Below, in pieces: positions 43,373-52,587 of a DNA stretch of 64,000 nt. The stretch is from Terrisporobacter mayombei (GTDB lineage Bacteria; Bacillota; Clostridia; Peptostreptococcales; Peptostreptococcaceae). The position numbers and the translations under genes were made by a program. Below the pieces are notes generated by a model that saw only the letters and a list, made by a program, of their open reading frames with translations, ran no database searches and was not told the origin of the DNA. Position 1 is the first letter of the stretch; every line of letters starts with the position of its first letter. Where the stretch lies: NCBI RefSeq assembly GCF_020748465.1, contig NZ_JAHZMP010000001.1:1240001-1304000 (forward strand), in the 5' to 3' direction.

Positions 43373-44570
43373 CGTCTTCACCCTCTTCGCTTACTATGTT
43401 TAAAAATAAGTCCATAAGCTCTCCCCTTGGCTCACATTTTTCTTTGAATTTATAAAAATCACTAAATAATTGAGCCATGGATTTTTCCTTTAAGTCGATT
43501 TCTTCTGCCTCACATTCAAAAGTAATTATTGGCTTTATCTCAATAATATCTCTTAAATAGGATTTCATTTTCTTTATATTTTCTTGACTTATAACTTCAT
43601 CTGTTTTTATCTCAAAGTAAGACCATATATCTCTATCTTTATTTTCTTCGCATACTCTTAAGGCTTCTTCTATTCCATCACATTTGAAAACCTCAATAGG
43701 TTTATAATTATTAAAGTATATAGTTTCTATTTTAGGTTCTTCATTTGCATGTATCTCTACTACATTTGCTCCCTTGGCATAAATTCTCTCTTTTACACTA
43801 TATTGTAGTGGTGATCCTGAATAATATACATTTAATCTTTCAGATGCTTTTTGTGGCTTATGTAAATGTCCTAAAGCTGTGTATTGAGCTTTTTGTGGTA
43901 AATCACGCTTATCAACTACAAGACTTCCTCCCAGTTGTATTTGTCTTTCTGAGTCAGATGGATCTCCTCCACATACAAATAAATGAGATACAGCTATATT
44001 TATGTTACCTTCTTCAAAGTTTTCTTCTAAATTTCTAAAGATATCACCTATTTTGTTAGAGTAGGTTCTTTGTAGTTCTTCTTCACTCTCCACATCTTTA
44101 ATTGCATCATTTAATCTTTTTTCACTTGGATAAGGTAATGTAATTACAGTTACTTTCTCTCCCTTAATGTTTAATTTTAAACATCCCTCACTGGCTTTCA
44201 CTATTTCATAACCTTTATATTTTTCCTCAGTTGCACTACTTAATGGATATCCTAAAATTATAATCCCTTGCTCTTTTGCAAGAGGTGATACAGCAGATAA
44301 TCTTTCTGGATTATCGTGATTACCTGCTATAATTAGCACACATCTATTTCCATCATCAGCTAACCTACTAACTGTTTTATAAAATAAGGTTTCTGCCCCA
44401 GCTGGAGGATTTGAAGTATCATACACATCTCCAGCAATAATAACCATATCTATGTTGTTTTCTTCAACAATTTTTATAAAATCGTTGCAAAACTTTTCTT
44501 GTTCCTCTAATCTTGAATGACCTTCTAGATTTTTACCTATATGCCAATCTGATGTATGAATAAATTTCAT
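43359..44570 (-). CDS. sbcD: SbcD exonuclease subunit (Mre11-like nuclease)
   Basis: A 403-residue metallophosphoesterase, the nuclease of the SbcCD complex. HTSDWHIGK, IAGDVYDT, IAGNHDN, SHLF and ALGHLHKPQ give the metal ligands. AAAGGAGGA precedes the ATG. It sits 18 bases after addA and overlaps sbcC, so all these end-processing genes are expressed together. Confidence 0.96.
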   Translation of the reverse strand: MKFIHTSDWHIGKNLEGHSRLEEQEKFCNDFIKIVEENNIDMVIIAGDVYDTSNPPAGAETLFYKTVSRLADDGNRCVLIIAGNHDNPERLSAVSPLAKEQGIIILGYPLSSATEEKYKGYEIVKASEGCLKLNIKGEKVTVITLPYPSEKRLNDAIKDVESEEELQRTYSNKIGDIFRNLEENFEEGNINIAVSHLFVCGGDPSDSERQIQLGGSLVVDKRDLPQKAQYTALGHLHKPQKASERLNVYYSGSPLQYSVKERIYAKGANVVEIHANEEPKIETIYFNNYKPIEVFKCDGIEEALRVCEENKDRDIWSYFEIKTDEVISQENIKKMKSYLRDIIEIKPIITFECEAEEIDLKEKSMAQLFSDFYKFKEKCEPRGELMDLFLNIVSEEGEDDETN

Positions 44571-44588
44571 GGCTCCTCCTTTAATTTT

Positions 44589-47500
44589 TTATAATTTAAC
44601 TTCTTCATCTATATTAAATAGATATAAATACTTTTCTTTAACTTTTTTACCCGTAAGCTTATTTAAAGCCTCTGCATATAAGTCTAGCTGCTTTTCATAT
44701 CTATTTATTATCTCTTGTTTATTACCTTCATCTATATAGTCTGTTTTATAGTCTACTATTACTATTTCATCATCTTCTTCAAAGTATAAGTCGATGATAC
44801 CTCTAAGCATTAGACTCTCCTCTTCATAGGTTACCCTATTATTTTGAATATCTTCATTATTTAGATAAATATCGTTCATTTTAATCTGAGAATAAATACT
44901 TTGTTCTCTTTTTATTAGATGTGATGATAATGCTCTTTTTCCTATATTAGATTTGAAGAATTTATATATTTTAAAAGGATTAATAACTAGTGATTGTTTT
45001 TCACTTATTATTTCTCTTTTAATTAAATCTTTAATTTGAGCTTTTATTTCATCTATTGTATTTATTTTATCTAAATCAAGAACTTCCATAACTAAATGGA
45101 CTATTGTACCCCTTTCCTGAGGGCTTATTTTATTCTTTGCTTCACTTTCTTGGATAAATAATGGCCTTTTTAAAGTTATTTTTTCTTCATATAAAGACTC
45201 TGAGTAGTCTTCTTCATGAATATTTTGCATTTTTTTAATTTCTGATACAGATATACTGGCAGAAACTTTTACACTTTCTTTGTAAGGATATGAATAATTT
45301 AACTTTTCACTTATTTCTTCCTTATAATCAGCTTCTGTACTTTTTTCTTCCATTTCTTTTAGTAAAGTTTCTATATTAGCTTCTTCTTCTTTTTCTTCAA
45401 GTATTACGTCTTCTTTTTCCCAGGTATCTAAAGACCACCTAGAGTCATGATTAGATTGTGATAAAGTTTCTATATCGTAGGCTTTTCTTATTTCCTTAAA
45501 GTCTTTATGTTTTAATACAGAAGGCATAATCCAATCTAGATAATTTCTAGCTTTTAGCACATCGTACTGAGAAACTGGGTTATTGCCGTCTAAGTTTTTG
45601 CCCCACTTATGTAGTGTTCCAGGTATATCTTTTACTGCTCCAGTTAATATAAGTTTCTCTTTTGCTCTTGTTAAAGCAACATATAAAATCCTCATTTCTT
45701 CTGAAAGATTTTCTAAATTCATCTTATATTTCAAAGCTTCTTTTGCAATACTTGGATAAGAAATACGTCTATCTATATCTACAAGCTGTGGCCCAAAGCC
45801 TAATTCATAGTGATATAACATATCCTTTTTAAAATCCATTGTGTTAAAGTTTTTACTCATAGCAGAACAGAACACTATTGGAAACTCTAGCCCTTTACTT
45901 TTATGTATAGACATTATTCTTACAACATTGGCATTTTCACCAAGAGTTTTAGCACTTCCCATATCTGAGTTGGATTTTTTTATTTTATTTATAAAGTTTA
46001 TAAAATTAAAAATTCCCTTAAAACTTGTTTCTTCAAACTGTTTTGCTCTTTCAAATAAAATCTTTAAGTTAGCTTGTCTTTGACTTCCACTTGGAAGTGC
46101 TCCAATATAAGCATAATAGCCACTTTTCATGTATAAATGCCATAAAAATTCATCCGTACTCATATATAAAGATTTTTCTTTATATTTTTTTAATTCTCTT
46201 AAAAAACTTCTACATTTTTCTCTTATTTCCTTCTTTCCATCATCTTCACTTTCGCTAATTAATTTTATACATTCATAAAGATTTGTATTGTTATTTTCCA
46301 ATCTAATATCTATAAAATCTTCTGGTGTAAATGAAGTACAAGGAAGTATTGGTGATTTCAAAACACATAATAAAGGAATGTCTTGCATAGGATTATCTAT
46401 TATTCTTAAAAATGCCATTACTGTTTTAATTTCTATAGTATCGAAATATCCCATGCCTGTATCTGCATAAGTAGGTATTCCCATGTTTATTAATTCATCA
46501 GCAAATACTGGTGCCCATGCAGATGTGGCTCTTAGTAAAATCACTATATCTTTAAAATCTACAACTCTATAATCATCCAACTTTTTATCATATACTTTAT
46601 GTATATTTCCTTCTTCACCTGGAGACATTAAATTTTTGATTATTTTTCCAACCATACGAGCTTCCAATTGTATATTGTCTAACTCTTCTTCTAGTTGTTC
46701 TTCTTCATTTTGACTTTCTTCAGTAGTTTTTTGAGCTTTTTCCATTAGATGGATTTCTGTAGGCCCTCCCACAATTACTTTTTCTTCTAAGTTTTCTTTA
46801 AAAGAAGCTCCCAAATTTAAGGCTTCATCTTCTGTATATTCAATTTCACCTATGTTTTTACTCATAATATTTTCAAAAACATAGTTACAACTGTCTATAA
46901 CTTCTTTTCTACTTCTGAAGTTTTTATAAAGCATTATTTTTCTATTTTTTTCACCTTTTTTCGTACCATAAGTAGCGTACTTGTCTAAGAAAATTTCTGG
47001 CTTAGCTTGTCTAAATCTATAGATACTTTGCTTAACATCTCCAACCATAAATCTGTTTGGAGCTTTAGTTTTTGCTATAGTTGAAAGTAAAACTTCTTGT
47101 ACAAAGTTGGAATCTTGATACTCATCTATGAATATTTCATAAAACTTATCTCTGTACTCTATGGCTATATCACTTCCTATAGCTTTACCATGCTCATCTT
47201 CTAAAAAGTCTCCATTTTCATCTTTTTTTATTAATATGTCTAGAGCAAAATGCTCAATATCATTAAAATCGATTATGCCTTTTTCTCTTTTTCTTTCACT
47301 ATATAACTCAATAAATCTTTTAAGTATTTTACTTAAAGAACCTACTACAGGATGTAACATTTCTATTTCCTTGTTTAAATCAGAAATATTTTTGTTAAAC
47401 GTGGAACTTTGTATAGACTCTAAAGATTTCTTTGCATCATCTCTAATTTTCTTAGCTTTATCTTTAGCATCTTTTATATACTCTTCCGTTCCCTTAGGAA

Positions 47501-48374
47501 TTCTTTTTACTCCTTTTGCATAGTTTTCAAATTCAAGAGAGATAGCTGCTTTATATGCTTCTTCCCAATCTTCGTCACAACTATCCAATAATCTTTTTAT
47601 CATTTTATACTCTATTTTTAATTTATCGGCAAAAGTTTCTAATTCTTCAATACTTTCCACCATTTCTAGCGCTTTATCAAAGTTTTTGACTATACCATTA
47701 ACTTGAATTTTTATAGTATCTAAAATAATTTTTGCCCATTTTGATGTAGAAAAATCAAAATCATCACTTATATTAAAATCATTTACACTCTCTTCTAACC
47801 ATTCCATTGGATAAGGTGAAGACATTACAAAAGAGTAAATACTAAGTACCATTTGTTGTAAATTAGTATCGCCTCTTTTTTCACTGTAACTTTCCACTAA
47901 TTTATAAAAATCGTCTTCTTTTTCTTCATAAAATTCTTCAAAAATTTCTTCTATTGTTTCCAACTTTAAAATAGTACATTCTGTTTCGTCTCCTATTCTA
48001 AAGTTAGGGTCCAAGTCGATTTTATGGAAGTTTGATTTAATAACCTCCAAACAGAATGAGTGTATTGTTGTTATACTTGCCTTATTTAAAAGTACCAACT
48101 GATTTTGTAAATGACTATCTTCTGGGTTTTTCTCCAATGCCTTACCTATAGCATCTCCAATTCTCTCTCTCATTTCCGCCGCTGCTGCATTGGTGAAGGT
48201 AACTACTAGTAAGCTATCTATATCTACAGGTTTTTCTTTATTTGTTATTATTTGTATTATTCTTTCAACTAATACTGCTGTTTTTCCCGAACCAGCAGCA
48301 GCTGCTACTAGCAGATTACAGTCTCTACTATCTATTACTGCTTGTTGTTCATCAGTCCATTTTGGTGAGCTCAC
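44589..48374 (-). CDS. addA: AddA helicase-nuclease subunit
   Basis: A 1261-residue subunit of AddAB, which resects double-strand breaks for recombination. The helicase part has Walker A AAAGSGKTAVL, the FIDEYQDSN box, GDVKQSIYRFRQA and the motif YVALTRAKEKL. The C-terminal nuclease domain has GIIDLYF and VIVDYKTD. The start is GTG at 48374, sharing one base with the addB stop (TAGTG) and preceded by AGGAGG. The length matches known AddA (about 1230). Confidence 0.97.
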   Translation of the reverse strand: MSSPKWTDEQQAVIDSRDCNLLVAAAAGSGKTAVLVERIIQIITNKEKPVDIDSLLVVTFTNAAAAEMRERIGDAIGKALEKNPEDSHLQNQLVLLNKASITTIHSFCLEVIKSNFHKIDLDPNFRIGDETECTILKLETIEEIFEEFYEEKEDDFYKLVESYSEKRGDTNLQQMVLSIYSFVMSSPYPMEWLEESVNDFNISDDFDFSTSKWAKIILDTIKIQVNGIVKNFDKALEMVESIEELETFADKLKIEYKMIKRLLDSCDEDWEEAYKAAISLEFENYAKGVKRIPKGTEEYIKDAKDKAKKIRDDAKKSLESIQSSTFNKNISDLNKEIEMLHPVVGSLSKILKRFIELYSERKREKGIIDFNDIEHFALDILIKKDENGDFLEDEHGKAIGSDIAIEYRDKFYEIFIDEYQDSNFVQEVLLSTIAKTKAPNRFMVGDVKQSIYRFRQAKPEIFLDKYATYGTKKGEKNRKIMLYKNFRSRKEVIDSCNYVFENIMSKNIGEIEYTEDEALNLGASFKENLEEKVIVGGPTEIHLMEKAQKTTEESQNEEEQLEEELDNIQLEARMVGKIIKNLMSPGEEGNIHKVYDKKLDDYRVVDFKDIVILLRATSAWAPVFADELINMGIPTYADTGMGYFDTIEIKTVMAFLRIIDNPMQDIPLLCVLKSPILPCTSFTPEDFIDIRLENNNTNLYECIKLISESEDDGKKEIREKCRSFLRELKKYKEKSLYMSTDEFLWHLYMKSGYYAYIGALPSGSQRQANLKILFERAKQFEETSFKGIFNFINFINKIKKSNSDMGSAKTLGENANVVRIMSIHKSKGLEFPIVFCSAMSKNFNTMDFKKDMLYHYELGFGPQLVDIDRRISYPSIAKEALKYKMNLENLSEEMRILYVALTRAKEKLILTGAVKDIPGTLHKWGKNLDGNNPVSQYDVLKARNYLDWIMPSVLKHKDFKEIRKAYDIETLSQSNHDSRWSLDTWEKEDVILEEKEEEANIETLLKEMEEKSTEADYKEEISEKLNYSYPYKESVKVSASISVSEIKKMQNIHEEDYSESLYEEKITLKRPLFIQESEAKNKISPQERGTIVHLVMEVLDLDKINTIDEIKAQIKDLIKREIISEKQSLVINPFKIYKFFKSNIGKRALSSHLIKREQSIYSQIKMNDIYLNNEDIQNNRVTYEEESLMLRGIIDLYFEEDDEIVIVDYKTDYIDEGNKQEIINRYEKQLDLYAEALNKLTGKKVKEKYLYLFNIDEEVKL

Positions 48375-51300
48375 TATTTCTTAACCTCCTTCTCCATTAG
48401 TTTTATTACTTCTTCATCACTTTTATCATTAAGGATTGTATACATGTTTCCTTTTATTGAAGGATCAAACTGGCAGATTGATGAGTAAGTACAAAAATCA
48501 CAAGATGTCCCATTTTTATTTTTACATGGAATTATACTTATATCTCCTTCTACCATTCTTTCACAAAGATCTTTTACTTCGTATTTTACATATTCTCTTA
48601 ATATATCAAACTCTGGCTCTGTAACTCCTTTAGTATATCTGCCTATATTTCCATTTTTGTCAAAGTTAGCTGGTATAACTAAAGATGTTTTTCTTTCTCC
48701 TTCTTTAAGGGACATATCCATTTCTCCGATTATGTCAACATCTTTTAATACTAATCCGTTCATTCTAAGTTTCTTTAATATTTCTTCATTTATTACAGCA
48801 TCTTTTTGATCTTCATTGCTTCTTACAATAGGGTTATCAACTCTGTTGTAAAGTATAGCTGCTGGTTTTAAGTTTGATTTTTTATGTCTATCACTGTCTA
48901 TAATTGCATCTAAATAAACTAATAACTGTAATTGTAAGCCATAATAAACTTCTGTTAAGTTGATGGATTTATCTCCTGATTTATAGTCTATAATACGGAT
49001 ATACTTGCTGTCGCCTTTCTCCAATTCATCTATTCTATCTATTTGACCGACTAAAGTTACTTCTTGACCATCATTTAATACTAATTTTATCGGTGGATAT
49101 TTCCCATTTTTTCTAAAGCTAACTTCGTAGTCAACAGGTTCAAAGTTTCCTTGTTTTATTTGCATGGAAATAATACTAATTGCAGAAACTAGCATTTTTT
49201 TCAATCTATATGCCAAATACTTGTATCTTTCAGAAGAATTTAAAATAAATCCTGGTATTTTGCTTACCATTTCATCTACAATAAGAGATACTCTACTTCT
49301 AATATAATCTTCATCTATTTCATGCCAGTTTAATTTGTCTTTGTTTAAAGATTTAGAGAAAATATCAAGTATATTATGTATAAATGAACCTAAATCTGGT
49401 GCTGTGAAAGAATACTCTTTTCTTTCCTGTGCTTTTAGTCCATATTGAATAAAATATGAGAATGGACACTGAGCATATCTTTCTAGCTTGGAAATACTTA
49501 AGTTTTTATTTTCATATAATTGTTTAATTTTTTCTCTTTCTACTTTTTCAACTTGGTTAGTATAGCTTAACCCCCTTACTACTTTCTCCAACTTATTCTT
49601 ATATTCTTCATCACCTAGGAAATATCTATATAAATCTAAATAAACTTCGTTGATATCCCCTCTAATTTCAAATTCCTTAATAGCATTTATTAACTCATTG
49701 AAAGTAGGTGCTTTTACTGTTATATTGTCTAAAGCTGTATCTGTAGAGTTATCCAAATCTTTTAGTACATAACTTTTTGTGTTAATATTAGGGAATATTT
49801 TTTTAAGTCTAGATACAATTATTGAAGGCCTTAATGTCTTTCCTTCATGATCTGATATGGGATAACTTATTGTTAAGTTTTCACTTGTATAAGTTAATGC
49901 CTTGTAAACTAAAAATTGCTCTTCATAAGTTTTTGTCTTACTATCTATATCAACTTCTATTCCTTTTTCACCTAAAGAATTTCTGTCTTTATCACTTAAA
50001 AGTCCACTTTCTTTTGATATTAGTGGGAATATACCATCAGTAGTTCCTATTAAATAAAGGTGCTTTGTGTTGGAGTTTTTCATTCTGTCTACAGAACTTA
50101 CTAAAACTTGGTCCATGCTTGGAGGTACAAGACCTAGCTCATATTCATCAAATCCAAGACTTATCACCTTCATAAATTTATCTAAAGATATTTTTTCATC
50201 ACCCATTAACTCTACCATTTGGTCAAGTATATCCACTACTATTTGCCAAACTTGTGAGTATTCCTTAGCAATTTCCAGGTCGCCTTTTTCATTGAAATTA
50301 TTAATTAAAGATTCTAAAGTTTCTTCTATATTAATATCCAATAAAAACTCATACACATAAGTACAGATTTCTCTTACAGTTTTATTTTTCTTATCAAGTT
50401 TATTTTGTAATTTTATAATTGGTTCTAATATTTGATTTCTAGTTTCATTGATTCTCTCTTTTTGTTCCAAATCAAATTCACTTTCTTCTGCCAAATAATT
50501 TTGATTAACTTTATACTCCCATTTTTCTTCAAACCACTTTTTGCCTGTAATTCCGTTTTGAAGTACATAATTTTCAAGTAAGCTTATATCTTCATCACTT
50601 ACACCTATAAGACCACTCTTTAAATATCTAAACATAGTCTCATAAGAATATCTTCTGTTTCTCATTTCTAATGCAGAAAGAATTAATACTATAATAGGAT
50701 TACTCTTTGCCTCTCTTTTTGAGTCTATAAAGTTGGGAATTTCATATTCTTTAAAAATTGAGCGCACTAAAAAATCATATCTATTTAAATCTCTAGTAGC
50801 CACAGTTATATCTTTATATCTTGCTTTTTTATCTCTAACTAAATGAACAATATCCTTTGCCACTTGCTCTACTTCATCATATAAATTATTAAACTCTTTA
50901 ATTCTTACATGTTTCGTTTCTTTTTCATATTTTCTATAAGGATATGCATGATAAAAAGCTTCTAAATGTTGTAATTCTTCATTTCCATTAAATCTTTTTA
51001 CATTTTCTGCATTTAAATTTATATTTGTATGAATTTTTACACTTTCTTCTGCTGCAATTTTATATAACTTTTCATAAGTATATTTAGTTCTTGAGAAAGC
51101 ATCATTTTTTGAATATGTAAATTGAGTTAAAGAATCTATAGTTAAGGAAATATAAACTTCTTTAGCTTGTTTTAATAATTCTTTTAAAATACTGTACTGA
51201 TTTGGTGTAAAGCCAGTAAATTCATCTATATAAATGTAAGCATCTTTAAAATAATCACATTGTTGTAATTTTGAACTTAAGGATGTTAATAGATCTTGAG

Positions 51301-51835
51301 AATCCACGTAATTTTCATGTAGATTTTTTTCAAATTCTCCATAGATCTTAGCAATATCCATTAATTTATATCTTAAAGTTTCATTTTCTATTTCTCCTGC
51401 TATATTTTCTAAAGCATCTGGTGATACATTGTATTGTTTTAATTCTGATATCATATCTGTTATGGATCCTACAAAACCAGATTGTGTAGAAGATCTTCCA
51501 TATACTTTTAGCTCATTACTAATTTTATCTATGGATTTATATATAATCATAGCCTTACCACTAGAGTTAATATTTACATCAGTAAGTCCACCTACTTTTG
51601 AAAATACTATACTACTCATGGTTTTAAAACTTAGCACTCTACTTCTTAAATATTTGTCCTTTTCTTCTCCTTGGAAAAGTTTAGACATATTTTTTTCCAT
51701 CTCAAATGAGTATTGCTCTGGAACTAAAAGAATTACAGGACTAGTTTCATTGTCTTGCACTCTTTTTTTTATTTCATTTAGCATAAAGGTTGTTTTTCCT
51801 ATTCCACCTCTACCTAATACAAATCTAAGACCCAT
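48374..51835 (-). CDS. addB: AddB helicase-nuclease subunit
   Basis: A protein of about 1153 residues, partner of AddA. It has an N-terminal Walker A GRGGIGKTT, an inactive-helicase middle, and a C-terminal nuclease with VGQIDRID and IIDYKSG. Four cysteines for the Fe-S cluster are in CPFSYF and the C-terminal SCDFCTYSSICQF. The ATG at 51835 follows GGAGG; the 51859 start lies before that site. The start overlaps the end of the small nuclease gene by 11 bases. Confidence 0.96.
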   Translation of the reverse strand: MGLRFVLGRGGIGKTTFMLNEIKKRVQDNETSPVILLVPEQYSFEMEKNMSKLFQGEEKDKYLRSRVLSFKTMSSIVFSKVGGLTDVNINSSGKAMIIYKSIDKISNELKVYGRSSTQSGFVGSITDMISELKQYNVSPDALENIAGEIENETLRYKLMDIAKIYGEFEKNLHENYVDSQDLLTSLSSKLQQCDYFKDAYIYIDEFTGFTPNQYSILKELLKQAKEVYISLTIDSLTQFTYSKNDAFSRTKYTYEKLYKIAAEESVKIHTNINLNAENVKRFNGNEELQHLEAFYHAYPYRKYEKETKHVRIKEFNNLYDEVEQVAKDIVHLVRDKKARYKDITVATRDLNRYDFLVRSIFKEYEIPNFIDSKREAKSNPIIVLILSALEMRNRRYSYETMFRYLKSGLIGVSDEDISLLENYVLQNGITGKKWFEEKWEYKVNQNYLAEESEFDLEQKERINETRNQILEPIIKLQNKLDKKNKTVREICTYVYEFLLDINIEETLESLINNFNEKGDLEIAKEYSQVWQIVVDILDQMVELMGDEKISLDKFMKVISLGFDEYELGLVPPSMDQVLVSSVDRMKNSNTKHLYLIGTTDGIFPLISKESGLLSDKDRNSLGEKGIEVDIDSKTKTYEEQFLVYKALTYTSENLTISYPISDHEGKTLRPSIIVSRLKKIFPNINTKSYVLKDLDNSTDTALDNITVKAPTFNELINAIKEFEIRGDINEVYLDLYRYFLGDEEYKNKLEKVVRGLSYTNQVEKVEREKIKQLYENKNLSISKLERYAQCPFSYFIQYGLKAQERKEYSFTAPDLGSFIHNILDIFSKSLNKDKLNWHEIDEDYIRSRVSLIVDEMVSKIPGFILNSSERYKYLAYRLKKMLVSAISIISMQIKQGNFEPVDYEVSFRKNGKYPPIKLVLNDGQEVTLVGQIDRIDELEKGDSKYIRIIDYKSGDKSINLTEVYYGLQLQLLVYLDAIIDSDRHKKSNLKPAAILYNRVDNPIVRSNEDQKDAVINEEILKKLRMNGLVLKDVDIIGEMDMSLKEGERKTSLVIPANFDKNGNIGRYTKGVTEPEFDILREYVKYEVKDLCERMVEGDISIIPCKNKNGTSCDFCTYSSICQFDPSIKGNMYTILNDKSDEEVIKLMEKEVKK

Positions 51836-52583
51836 AAATGTCTTCCTCCAAAATTTCATAATTTACAGCTTCACTGTTACAAAGCTTATTAAACTCACAG
51901 TATTTACAGTGGTTTGTATTTTTATTTATATTGTTTTCATTATTAAAATCTGAATTTTCTATATTATCAATAATATTTAAAATCTTCATTTTATTTTCTT
52001 CATGAAATTTATCATTGTATTTTATAATCACTGGTTTGTTTTCTAGTGCTGGCTGATAATAATTCATACTTATATTCTCAATTTTATAACTTGGATAAAA
52101 GTTTTTTCTTATTATCTCTTCAGTTAAAAACATATAAACCATACTTTGCATTCTATTAAGTGCATTTTTATATGTAATTTCTTGGTTTTCAGTTTTCCAA
52201 TCCCAAAGACTTATTTTATCCTTCTCTATTATAACTAAGTCAACTTTTGCCACAACTTTTCGTCCATTTAAATTTAAATTCATTTCATATTCTGGCAAAT
52301 ATATATTACATTCTTTAATTGGCAACAAATCTTTTATTTTATTTATCCATTTATTAAAATTTTTATCTTCAAATTCTCCTATAGGAATATTGGAGAAATA
52401 TCTTTCACACAATAAGTGAAAATCTCGTCCATATCTTAAGCTGTCATAATATTCCCTACTGCCTAAATCATCATGTTTCCAATTTATATTATCTATATAT
52501 TTATATTTAAACTTAAAAGGACATGATTTATAAGTATTTAGAGAATTCTGGCTATATGTAAAATATTTTAATTTCTCATTCAT
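51825..52583 (-). CDS. free-standing PD-(D/E)XK nuclease with Fe-S cysteines (AddB C-domain-like)
   Basis: A 252-residue nuclease of the PDDEXK_1 (RecB/AddB/Cas4-like) type. The active site is seen as the Asp in KVDLVI and the Asp-x-Lys in LWDWKTENQ. One cysteine near the N-terminus (YKSCPFKFKYKYID) and three near the C-terminus (CKYCEFNKLC) give the four-Cys Fe-S pattern of AddB and Cas4 nucleases. AGGAGA precedes the ATG. It is translationally coupled to addB and follows the UvrD-like helicase by 4 bases. It probably works with the two upstream genes; Cas4 is excluded by context, as no CRISPR genes are seen. Confidence 0.85.
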   Translation of the reverse strand: MNEKLKYFTYSQNSLNTYKSCPFKFKYKYIDNINWKHDDLGSREYYDSLRYGRDFHLLCERYFSNIPIGEFEDKNFNKWINKIKDLLPIKECNIYLPEYEMNLNLNGRKVVAKVDLVIIEKDKISLWDWKTENQEITYKNALNRMQSMVYMFLTEEIIRKNFYPSYKIENISMNYYQPALENKPVIIKYNDKFHEENKMKILNIIDNIENSDFNNENNINKNTNHCKYCEFNKLCNSEAVNYEILEEDIYGS

Positions 52584-52587
52584 TTAA

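Noticed and set aside
43745-44038. 97-residue plus-strand frame inside sbcD
   Set aside because: Antisense shadow of a gene with all catalytic motifs intact.
51825-52583. reading the small nuclease as Cas4
   Set aside because: It has the Cas4-like cysteine layout, but no CRISPR array or cas genes are present and it is coupled to addB.
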